Positions 43,101-49,093 of a stretch of 52,718 bases of DNA are shown here, in pieces. Numbering within the stretch: position 1 is the stretch's first letter; every line of letters starts with the position of its first letter. The stretch lies in assembly GCA_946188165.1 (NCBI GenBank), contig CAMHTW010000025.1:1-52718 (forward strand), given 5' to 3'. A model generated the notes under the pieces. That model ran no database searches. It was not told where the DNA came from and was given only the letters and a program-made list of their open reading frames with translations. Made by a program: the position numbers and the translations under genes. Source of the stretch: an uncultured Prevotella sp. GTDB lineage: Bacteria > Bacteroidota > Bacteroidia > Bacteroidales > Bacteroidaceae.

Positions 43101-45236
43101 ACCTTAGAGACCGACAGCTTGCCGGTATTCGCCAATGATCATGAGGTGGTGTATCGTAATATGGTAAATGATAAAGGTATATTTAGCAATACCTTTGCAA
43201 CTCCTAAATATTACATCAGCAGTAGGGAAGATTTCGAAGCCTTTATTGAAAAGAAAGCTGATATCTATCTGACTCAGGACATTAATCTTGATAATACAGA
43301 CTTCTACCTGAGAGGAAACTTTGACGGTGGCGGACATTCCATTAAATATGGAGGTGAGAACGAACAACTCTTTAAAAGGATAGAAGAGGGGGGAACTGTC
43401 AGGCATCTACAGGTGTTGGCTAACATACATTCATCGTCTGACTGCGGAGGTATAGCCTACGAAAATCAGGGTACTATCAGCGACTGCCATTTCCACGGAA
43501 ACATTCGTGGCAATAAAGACCTTTTCCGCAGTGCTCCCGATATTGCCGGCATTGCTGTAAAAGTATCGGATAATGGCACCATCGACCATTGCACATTCAC
43601 GGGGTATCTCATCAAAGGGGACTATGATGTCCAGACCTATACAATCACGAAAAATACGGATCGCGCAACCTACTGCACTTGGGTTAATCCCAATGACCAG
43701 ACTCTATATGCTGCCCAACGAGACAGTGCCTTGAATGCACAGGCGGAGTATCCCGTCTATGCCAAGGGCATCCTCGACGCAGTGGGTCCGGAAATCATCT
43801 TAGGCAACCAGATTATTAATGCTCCTGGGAAGTATCTGTCATCGCTGACCATCAAAGACGGTGAGCGCTTCAAGTGTTCGGCAGAGGTGAAGGTAGATCA
43901 GATTACCTATAAGCGTCGTGGCACGAACGGAGCCTACGAACCCTGGGTGCTGCCTTTCGACTATACGATAGATGCCAGTATGCTGAGTGAAGGTATGGAG
44001 TTCTATTGGTTCGAGAAAGACAGCGTGGGTAACATCGTGATGAAGCAAATCGAAAGCGGCGAAACCTATCAGGCAGCTGCCAATGAGCCGCTAGCCTTCC
44101 GCTCAACGAATGCTGACGAGATTTCCTTCAAGATGAAGTTGGTCAAAGATGGTAAGAATCAGCCGATGATCATCCAGATGCCACTCGACGGCGTGGCAGC
44201 ATCGATGTCAAGCACGAAGGATATCGCACGCATGATAGTTACCTATGACAGCATCAGTGCTGACAGGACGGTCAAGGAACTGATGTATCTCTGGAACAAC
44301 GACAAAGAAGACTTCGTACTCAGCGATAGCACACAGGGATTGCTACCCTTCCGCTACTACCTACAATACACCAACAAGGGTACAGGTAATATTGTAAAGT
44401 ATGAAGATACCGACTGGGGACGTAGTCAGGCGACAGCTGCTGATAGTACATCACAGGCTAATGCCAAGAGACTGGTAGTACGACGCGCTCCGCTCTCTAC
44501 GCTGACCGCTGAGGGATGGCAAGCTATCGTTCTCAACCCGCATAGCTCGCAGAAGGTGACGGCAGAAATGTTGGAGGACTACGATATCCTGTGCCTCTGG
44601 GATCTGTACGATCAAAAGGCTGCTAACAATCAGTATGCAGTGTCAGTCATCTATGTACCAGTACCGGCAGACTTTGAGCTGCCTCTGCTTGCTCCACTGT
44701 TAGTGCGCGCCAAGCATGCTGATGCCAAGCCGTTAGTGACCGAGCAGACGGCCCGTGATGTCGATGCAATGTTGGCAGAGGCCATAGCACAGGTGGGTGA
44801 GGAAGAAGTAGGGTCATTATTTGAGGAATTCCACTACTGGTGCTCTACATTCAACGGACGCTACGACATTTGGCCGTTCTCGATGCCGGAGAAGGATAGT
44901 GAGTTGAATGAGTATGGCGCATTGGCATTTGCCAATAAGGGTGACGGAAACTATTTCTCTCGTGTTCCGGCTTCCGACAGCTATACCACGCAGCCGATGA
45001 GCTACTGCTTCACGGCCTACGATGCCAGAACATTCGAGAACCTACCGTTGGCTAACGACCGCATCGAGATTGTCGTCATGGAACTTCCAAAGGAAGTCTT
45101 GGGCGTTGAGACCATCGACACGCGCAACATGCAGGACCGCAGGATGAGTGGAAACACTTATAACCTGAACGGACAGAAAGTGAGCGACAGCTATCGTGGC
45201 ATCGTCATCAAGAATGGTCGTAAGATACGTAGATGA
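37194..45236 (+). CDS. Giant modular adhesin: GLUG repeats, Gly-rich domain, 281-residue modules, sorting-like tail
   Basis: 2680 residues, starting in a 4-bp ATGA overlap with the previous gene, so translation is coupled. Signal peptide MKKIFLALVMLLSLGSTLWIEKASA. GLUG repeats about 60-180. Residues about 343-617 are Gly-rich (long GGNGG, GGYGGSGG and poly-Gly runs), possibly a polyglycine-II bundle like those in phage adhesins. A Listeria-Bacteroides-repeat-like domain follows at about 640-712 and another near 1562-1642 (DFAGWNTQKDGKG...LPLYAIWD). GLUG modules opening with DP at residues 725, 1006 and 1287 are spaced exactly 281 residues apart, with a fourth near 1797. The C-terminal part matches the previous protein; tail NTYNLNGQKVSDSYRGIVIKNGRKIRR (motif residues only: NLNGQ, GI, NGRK). 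Likely a surface adhesin. Confidence 0.78.
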   Translation: MKKIFLALVMLLSLGSTLWIEKASAKTEYITIRSTEDWNKFRDMVEAAKGQYWVDASLEADIDIDQTIGWGANSLYRGTFDGNGHTLNINVDLGNNAAIAPFRYVGDATFRDVRITGKVKGGIHSAGFIGNILGTPTVKVDRVWVSVDVTTESTHAGGIIGHADRSALYMNDCRFDGKVITNKAPNGSYAGEIIGWCNGGGWSLQRVYDQGSPSAHWMYFCIDYNQDTGSWNTWGTNGRSYTITQHAWSKVDKYSLTNQSEVVNLMNAEQPGSWAIVNGKAAPVMNRRWNNITQGSSSGKTLQSGNYYITQNIEFSNSACNNGLTIADGATVHIFVPRGVTLTARGGNASGRSGAGAGIYLPQGSSLFLEGHGKVVAWGGNAANGCNGNRGGNAGRDESRGIWPGNGGNGGDGGGGAGAGVGTRGADGGYGGSGGYTSTVDWQNHDGVQGNKGNEGYTAATMGNLYVDLTSGVQLDAHGGSQGDRGGYGGSGGSNYVREGGNNYSMAGGGGGAGGGFGGFAQDIGTGGCGGGGGGGGSAGSTRWSRYGYFRTGAYGGNPGANGNGTFTVPSGYGGNTETTGYRYADNNSSGVSDRGYEDGHDNRAGGGGSGDRGNSTRSYSLDKEFSIQFNAVNQFNGAATKTAKVGYKSTTGSGNVTVTIPSFNTLGITERDKYVSEWKTERNGRGESKMVGDEYTINKGTTNFYGKWNDYKAIFPKGNGTQGDPFIIEEGDLIDLADYVNKGANTRNVYFRQNGDIHVTNILGQNKRGSEWTAIGYKYPFEGDYDGGGNRIHDAQIANVGTAVGIFGKVSGSIHNLGAEKIKIDNNNENARCGVIAGKLMYDSEEQMTGWMRNCYSTDNNVKAPYVGCVVGEMEKNTSMSRCIESYNALGGSVAGSFSGIIQENATVDMCYTTGGGIAAENHGKTTNCETSAEKKMRSGELTWLLNDKTAFGVTWYQNVDTLGEHNAHPVLDSLSFRVYYDGSRYSNKPSGTLFALSGKGVWDDPFLIKSKADFEVVAKYCNGGNKSNGIYLRQTADIDMNGGGMPINNFGGHYDGGGHTIRNAKIEADGIAGIFGVVSGTVTRLCVENSTFRYMKRDGRVGGIAARITGKGVISNCFVKNCKIMHNGSTGNSNEEQSSRIGVAGGIASDIFDEAVIRNCLVVNISISATRTGYITSDTKSGTRIERCFTDGNALTSWDHQGSTDKYSLVGVDAASLGRGEITYALNNNSDKNPEPVWYQNISQGSNRDATPVLSSDHARVFKKNGNYTNDGYDIGKLGKGTQEDPYKIGTPADLQTLIYSIGVMKRSNFYIRQTADIDLKDSQMVPIGTTIDSFKGHYDGGGHVIKNIEMLNYQGESMGLFNNITGVVENLGIENSKFKAEAPIKRVGAFAGKLTGKGVLRNCYAKGCTIDYRNMPGVVVGALVGEQRDTSRIEACYGYQNTVVGQDNGVKHYGHIVGYIGSNATGDRVFTDGPNLCADNQDGDKKISRSEDNVADLRFKTGEICYLLNGQKTNNSVAWHQAIKTDTVPLLSGKQQVYCHPLNDSPSSPVMYTNTDEVPKTVWVSLNPNHDKLPSRTIDMFKADDRYYVPSFNLISYAEERLDYDFAGWNTQKDGKGTFYPYNSEIVPTENLPLYAIWDVKVPYEGSGNTIVLDLLRKDTIYYKVYDYGGQNNVYGYNYNGKVTLQAPAGYFIQLSGTVATESADGNNKPRDYMTVYEADGEGGFMKLTNEIGDSVFYSTKDGVKKDIGTIMGSKEEMIIEFVSDDENCYDGLDLLVTVLPKKIRNLGLGTEDEPFLVASVEDLRTVDEYISLMKHSKFYIEQIDNIDMEDETYEPLTTPLASSVESFEGHYDGGGFEILNMKMVDEKGNATGLFRNVSGVVEHLGMVDCNVDGAADKSCIDIIAGRLTGNGQVRNCYAIGNTVSFVGQDKVFTMGAEYTKERFASGEICYLLNGSKSDSTIVWRQTLETDSLPVFANDHEVVYRNMVNDKGIFSNTFATPKYYISSREDFEAFIEKKADIYLTQDINLDNTDFYLRGNFDGGGHSIKYGGENEQLFKRIEEGGTVRHLQVLANIHSSSDCGGIAYENQGTISDCHFHGNIRGNKDLFRSAPDIAGIAVKVSDNGTIDHCTFTGYLIKGDYDVQTYTITKNTDRATYCTWVNPNDQTLYAAQRDSALNAQAEYPVYAKGILDAVGPEIILGNQIINAPGKYLSSLTIKDGERFKCSAEVKVDQITYKRRGTNGAYEPWVLPFDYTIDASMLSEGMEFYWFEKDSVGNIVMKQIESGETYQAAANEPLAFRSTNADEISFKMKLVKDGKNQPMIIQMPLDGVAASMSSTKDIARMIVTYDSISADRTVKELMYLWNNDKEDFVLSDSTQGLLPFRYYLQYTNKGTGNIVKYEDTDWGRSQATAADSTSQANAKRLVVRRAPLSTLTAEGWQAIVLNPHSSQKVTAEMLEDYDILCLWDLYDQKAANNQYAVSVIYVPVPADFELPLLAPLLVRAKHADAKPLVTEQTARDVDAMLAEAIAQVGEEEVGSLFEEFHYWCSTFNGRYDIWPFSMPEKDSELNEYGALAFANKGDGNYFSRVPASDSYTTQPMSYCFTAYDARTFENLPLANDRIEIVVMELPKEVLGVETIDTRNMQDRRMSGNTYNLNGQKVSDSYRGIVIKNGRKIRR

Positions 45237-45253
45237 TAAGTTGGATTAAGTTT

Positions 45254-45296
45254 ACAGGGGGGGCTTCAAAATGTGAAGTGCCCCCTTGTTTTTTTC
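45254..45296 (+). terminator. Strong terminator closing the MACPF/adhesin region
   Basis: ACAGGGGGGGCTTCA pairs with TGAAGTGCCCCCTTGT around a 5-nt loop (45254-45289), followed by seven T residues. It is the first convincing terminator after the protease gene's at 16848. Confidence 0.88.
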
Positions 45297-45319
45297 TTTT
45301 CTATTCTATGTTTTTTATG

Positions 45320-45412
45320 TTCATAGTACCATAAACATATATTCATGGTACTATGAATGTTTGTTCGCGGTACTGTAAACATATATTCATGGTACTGAGA
45401 ACATAATTTTTC
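45320..45412 (+). repeat. Four 22-bp GGTACT repeats with a 13-bp inverted repeat
   Basis: GGTACT-type words start at 45325 (as AGTACC), 45347, 45369 and 45391, exactly 22 bp apart; the first and third units share TAAACATATATTCAT. TTCATAGTACCAT (45320-45332) and ATGGTACTATGAA (45345-45357) form a perfect inverted repeat. No coding potential. Not a CRISPR array because the period leaves no spacers. Confidence 0.75.
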
Positions 45413-45500
45413 ACGTCAGAAAGGAACTTTCTTCTTGTAGTATAGAAAGTAATATATGATGTATAAGCGAAATAAAAAACAAAAATTAAGGCTTTTTGTT

Positions 45501-45530
45501 TTGTAGTATGCGCACTTATTCGTACCTTTG
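45501..45530 (+). promoter_or_regulatory. Bacteroidetes-type promoter for the SGNH hydrolase gene
   Basis: TTG at 45501-45503, 19-bp spacer, TACCTTTG at 45523-45530, about 22 bp before the ATG at 45553. It lacks the CAAAATTAGCAA operator, so this gene is outside the regulon. Confidence 0.75.
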
Positions 45531-45552
45531 CCGAGATAATAAAACATGCACG

Positions 45553-46227
45553 ATGATGAAAAGAAGTATTTTCCTATTTGCCATGCTGCTGTCGCTGACA
45601 GCTGTCGCACAACAACGCCTGAGAATCAGTATCCTGGGCGACTCGTATTCCACCTATCAGAACTATATACCGGAGGGGAACGCCATTTGGTATTTTGAAC
45701 CTATGGATGCCCGAAACACGGACGTCAACGACGTGCGCCAGACATGGTGGTGGCAGGTCGTGAAGGAAGGCGGCTTCCTGTTGGAGAAGAATGAGTCGTA
45801 CAGCGGTGCAACCATTTGCTATACGGGCTACAATGACGAGGACTATAGCGACCGCTCGTTTATCACCCGTCTGCCCCGCGTGGGTAGTCCTGACATCCTG
45901 CTGATATTCGGTAATACCAATGACAGCTGGTGTGGTGCCAAGGTGGGTGAATACATCTATAAGGACTGGAAGCGTGCCGACCTCTACACCTACCGTCCGG
46001 CATTGGCTAAATTGTTGAATGATGCCCTGTCACGTTACCCCAATGCCCGCATCTACTTTATCCAGAACACGGAACTGCGTAAGGATATTACGGAATCGAC
46101 AAATGTCATCTGTAAGCATTACGGCATTCCTGTCATCCAGTTAAAGGATATCGAGAAGAAGTCTGGACATCCCAATCGGAAGGGTATGAAGGCGATTTGT
46201 GAACAAGTATTAGGGGCGCTTCGGTAG
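45553..46227 (+). CDS. Secreted SGNH/GDSL-family hydrolase
   Basis: Starts at ATG 45553; the longer frame back to 45496 would include the promoter. Signal peptide MMKRSIFLFAMLLSLTAVAQ. SGNH blocks are visible: ISILGDSYSTY with nucleophile Ser31, FGNTNDSW (block III, Gly/Asn), and SGHPNRKGM with the catalytic His near the C-terminus. Family members remove acetyl or other acyl esters from glycans, or act as lipases; the periplasmic location and pullulanase neighbourhood favour carbohydrate esterase activity, but the substrate is not shown. Length (224 residues) is normal for a single-domain member. Confidence 0.85.
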   Translation: MMKRSIFLFAMLLSLTAVAQQRLRISILGDSYSTYQNYIPEGNAIWYFEPMDARNTDVNDVRQTWWWQVVKEGGFLLEKNESYSGATICYTGYNDEDYSDRSFITRLPRVGSPDILLIFGNTNDSWCGAKVGEYIYKDWKRADLYTYRPALAKLLNDALSRYPNARIYFIQNTELRKDITESTNVICKHYGIPVIQLKDIEKKSGHPNRKGMKAICEQVLGALR

Positions 46228-46303
46228 TGAAGAGTGAAGAGTGAAGAGTGAAGAATCGGCTTCGCCGGAAGAGTTAAGAGTTAAGAATTAAGAATTAAAG
46301 AAT
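46228..46303 (+). repeat. GAAGAGT repeats with CGGC-TTC-GCCG hairpin
   Basis: Three to four GTGAAGA units, a CGGC-TTC-GCCG hairpin (46257-46267) and GTTAAGA units. The same block recurs at 47975-48037. No promoter is visible in it. Confidence 0.75.
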
Positions 46304-47974
46304 ATGAAGAAATGGATGTTGATGCTGTTGGCTGCTATGACGCTGACAGCGGGGGCTGCAAAGTTGGAGCCCATGAAGAAAGAGAATGTGACGGTGGTAC
46401 CTACCGTCTTGAAGGTTGAGCAGGGTAAGGTTAATGTGACCATTGAAGGCGTGATACCTGCCAAGTATATGCAGAAGAAGGCCGTGATGACCATCACACC
46501 GGTGTTGCGCTATGTGCAGAATGGCGTACAGCAGTCGGTCAAGGGCCAGCGTATCACCTTGCAGGGTGAGAAGGTGCAGGGCAACGACCAGGTCATCAAG
46601 TATAAGGAAGGTGGCAATTTCAGAATAACGACACACTACGACTACGTGCCTGCCATGCATAAGAGTGAGCTGTGGCTGGAGTTCGACGCCAGCATCAGCA
46701 ACAAGCAGAAGAAGGTGGCACCCCTGAAGCTGGCTGACGGTGTGTTGGCCACAAGCGAGTTGTATCGTATGACGCTGACCTCGGCCCGTCCGGCAACGGC
46801 ATCCTTTGCCTTCGAGCGTACCATCGCCCAGAAGCAGGAGGCTAATATCCGCTTCCTGATTCAGCAGGCTGAACTGCGTAAGAGCGAATTGAAGAATGGC
46901 TCTGTGCAGGAATTCGTGAACCTGTTGCAGCGCATCAGTGCCAACAACCAGAATCTGGCACTGAAGAATGTGCAGGTGTCGGCATACGCGTCGCCTGACG
47001 GTGGTGTGGCCCTGAACGAGAAACTGGCTACCAAGCGTCAGCAGAATACGGAGGACTACGTGAAGCAGCAGCTGAAGCAGGCCAAGGTAGACGGTGATGT
47101 GGAGTCGAACTATACCGCGCAGGACTGGGAAGGTTTCCAGCAGCTGGTCAAGGCTTCGAACATCCAGGATAAGGACGTCATTCTGCGCGTGCTCTCGATG
47201 TATCAGGACCCTGAGGAGCGTGAGCAGCAGATTAAGAATATGAGTCATGGCTTCAAGGAGTTGGCCGATGGTATCCTGCCTGAACTGCGCCGTGCCCGTA
47301 TGACGATTAACTACGAAACCATGGGACGTAGCGACCAGCAGATTCAGGACCAGTTGAAGAATGATGCCAGCAAGCTGAGCATTGAGGAACTACTGTATGC
47401 CGCCTCGATGGCTAAGACGGATGCAGAGAAGGAGAATATCTACAAGACTGCCGTCAAGCAGTATCCTGAGGATGTCCGCGCCTATAATAATTTAGGTGCA
47501 CAGGCTTTCGACAAGGGTAACTATGTCGAGGCTCAGCAGTGGCTGGAGCAGGCCCGTCAGAAGAATACCAACCATGCTGAGGCGAATGCCAACTTAGGTC
47601 TGTTGGCCCTGCAACAGGGTAACCTCAATGCAGCAGAGAACTATATCGGACGTGCAGCGGGTGCCAGCAACCAGAACGAGGTGTTAGGCAACCTGCACCT
47701 GGCTCAGGGCAAGTATGCACAGGCCGAGCAGGACTTCGGCAATCTGAAGACCAATAGTGCGGCACTGGCTCAGTTGATGAACAATAACTATGCCAAGGCT
47801 GCCCAGACACTGGACGGCATCAGCAAGGCCGATGGTATTACGGATTACCTGAAGGCTATCCTGAATGCCCGTCAGGGTAATGCCTCGGCTGCCCAGCAGT
47901 TGAAGAACCAGGCTATCGATAAGTATCCTTGGCTGAAGGATTGGGCCAGTGATGACTTGGAGTTTAGGGAGTGA
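46304..47974 (+). CDS. Periplasmic OmpA-like/TPR protein
   Basis: 556 residues with signal peptide ending near TAGAA. Residues about 1-190 form a beta-rich domain common in Bacteroidales (VVPTVLKVEQGKVNVTIEGVIPAKYM). Residues about 210-260 carry an OmpA-like peptidoglycan-binding-type segment (VQVSAYASPDGGVALNEKLATKRQQNTEDYV), interrupted by an insertion and resumed at ARMTINYE. Residues about 390-510 contain TPR repeats (RAYNNLGAQAFDKGNYVEAQQWLEQA, AEANANLGLLALQQGNLNAAENYIGRA). Probably an envelope scaffold; such proteins are widespread in the phylum and not specific to the regulon. Gln-rich throughout. Confidence 0.8.
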   Translation: MKKWMLMLLAAMTLTAGAAKLEPMKKENVTVVPTVLKVEQGKVNVTIEGVIPAKYMQKKAVMTITPVLRYVQNGVQQSVKGQRITLQGEKVQGNDQVIKYKEGGNFRITTHYDYVPAMHKSELWLEFDASISNKQKKVAPLKLADGVLATSELYRMTLTSARPATASFAFERTIAQKQEANIRFLIQQAELRKSELKNGSVQEFVNLLQRISANNQNLALKNVQVSAYASPDGGVALNEKLATKRQQNTEDYVKQQLKQAKVDGDVESNYTAQDWEGFQQLVKASNIQDKDVILRVLSMYQDPEEREQQIKNMSHGFKELADGILPELRRARMTINYETMGRSDQQIQDQLKNDASKLSIEELLYAASMAKTDAEKENIYKTAVKQYPEDVRAYNNLGAQAFDKGNYVEAQQWLEQARQKNTNHAEANANLGLLALQQGNLNAAENYIGRAAGASNQNEVLGNLHLAQGKYAQAEQDFGNLKTNSAALAQLMNNNYAKAAQTLDGISKADGITDYLKAILNARQGNASAAQQLKNQAIDKYPWLKDWASDDLEFRE

Positions 47975-48037
47975 AGAGTTAAGAGTGAAGAGTGAAGAAT
48001 CGGCTTCGCCGGAAGAGTTAAGAATTAAGAGTTAAGA
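47975..48037 (+). repeat. GAAGAGT/GTTAAGA repeats with CGGC-TTC-GCCG hairpin
   Basis: Second copy of the block at 46228: heptamers flank a hairpin at 48001-48011. The GTG used as start of the next gene lies inside the trailing repeat. Confidence 0.75.
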
Positions 48038-49069
48038 GTGAAGAATTATATTGAAACAGTAATAGGTTTTTTACCTTTTTACTTTTTTACTTTTTTACTT
48101 TTATCCTGTGGCCCTGGTCGTCACAGTTTCCGCATAGAGGGTCGCCTGCGTCACATGAATCAGGCGGAGTTCTATGTGTATAGTCCTGATGGCGGCATCA
48201 AAGGCATTGATACCATTAAGGTTCATGAGGGTCGTTTCGCCTACGAAACCATGTTGCGCGACGAGGCGACATTTGTGTTGATATTCCCGAACTTTTCGGA
48301 GCTGGCTGTCTTTGGAGGGCCTGGCGAGAAGGTGGAAATCAAGGGCGATGCCTCGCACATGAAGGAGATGACCGTCGAGGGTAGTGACGACAACGAGGAT
48401 ATGACGAAGTTGCGTATGGAACTGAACCGACTGACACCGCCGGAGATTCCCAAGGTCGTAGAGACCTTCATCAAGGAACACCGTTCGTCACTGGGTAGCG
48501 TCTATTTGTTGAAGCGTTATTTCATCACAGACTTGAACCCCGATTTCAGAACTGCGGCCATTCTGACCCAGATGCTGTTGGAGGCTAAACCGGACAACGG
48601 ACAACTCATAGAACTCAACAAGAAACTCAAGGCGTTGCAAGGGGCTGTGTTGAACCAGTTGCCTAAGTTCACGGCTACCGACGTAAAAGGCCGTCAGATT
48701 AGTGAGAAGGATCTGAAGGCAAAGGTCAACGTGGTGACGGCATGGGCTTCGTGGAACTACCAGAGCACTGACATACAGCGCCGGTTGAAGGAGAAGAAAA
48801 AAAAGTATGGCGATAAGTTGGCTATTGTCAGCATCTGTCTGGACGGCAGCCCTGCCGACTGCAAGCGTGCGGTGGTTGACCGTGACTCGCTGAAATGGTC
48901 AACGGTATGTGATGGCCGTATGTGGGCAACGCCGCTGCTGAGAAAGTTCGGTGTCAGCGACCTACCAGCTAACGTCATTGCCGACAACAAGGGACGCATC
49001 GTTGCGCGGAACCTGTCGGCCCAGAAGCTCGATGAGAAGATAGAACAACTCTTGAGAGATGAGAAATGA
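48038..49069 (+). CDS. Thioredoxin-fold lipoprotein without CxxC (DUF4369/TlpA-like)
   Basis: The only available start is GTG 48038, inside the spacer repeat; no ATG precedes the lipobox. Signal peptide core FLPFYFFTFLLLSC (Cys24) is encoded by TTTTTTAC octamers. Residues about 30-120 resemble the DUF4369 N-terminal domain of Bacteroidetes TlpA-like proteins (FRIEGRLRHMNQAEFYVYSPDG...IKVHEGRFAYE). Residues about 205-340 have the TlpA/AhpC-type thioredoxin fold (LPKFTATDVKGRQISEKDLKAKVNVVTAWASWNYQS), but the active-site CxxC is replaced: WASWNYQS stands where WASWC--C is expected. It cannot do standard thiol-disulfide exchange and is likely a binding or chaperone variant. Confidence 0.75.
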   Translation: MKNYIETVIGFLPFYFFTFLLLSCGPGRHSFRIEGRLRHMNQAEFYVYSPDGGIKGIDTIKVHEGRFAYETMLRDEATFVLIFPNFSELAVFGGPGEKVEIKGDASHMKEMTVEGSDDNEDMTKLRMELNRLTPPEIPKVVETFIKEHRSSLGSVYLLKRYFITDLNPDFRTAAILTQMLLEAKPDNGQLIELNKKLKALQGAVLNQLPKFTATDVKGRQISEKDLKAKVNVVTAWASWNYQSTDIQRRLKEKKKKYGDKLAIVSICLDGSPADCKRAVVDRDSLKWSTVCDGRMWATPLLRKFGVSDLPANVIADNKGRIVARNLSAQKLDEKIEQLLRDEK

Positions 49070-49093
49070 GAGATGAGAAATGAAATATTGAGT

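Noticed and set aside
45320..45412. Possible small CRISPR array
   Set aside because: Units are directly adjacent with a 22-bp period, there are no unique spacers, and no cas genes are present.
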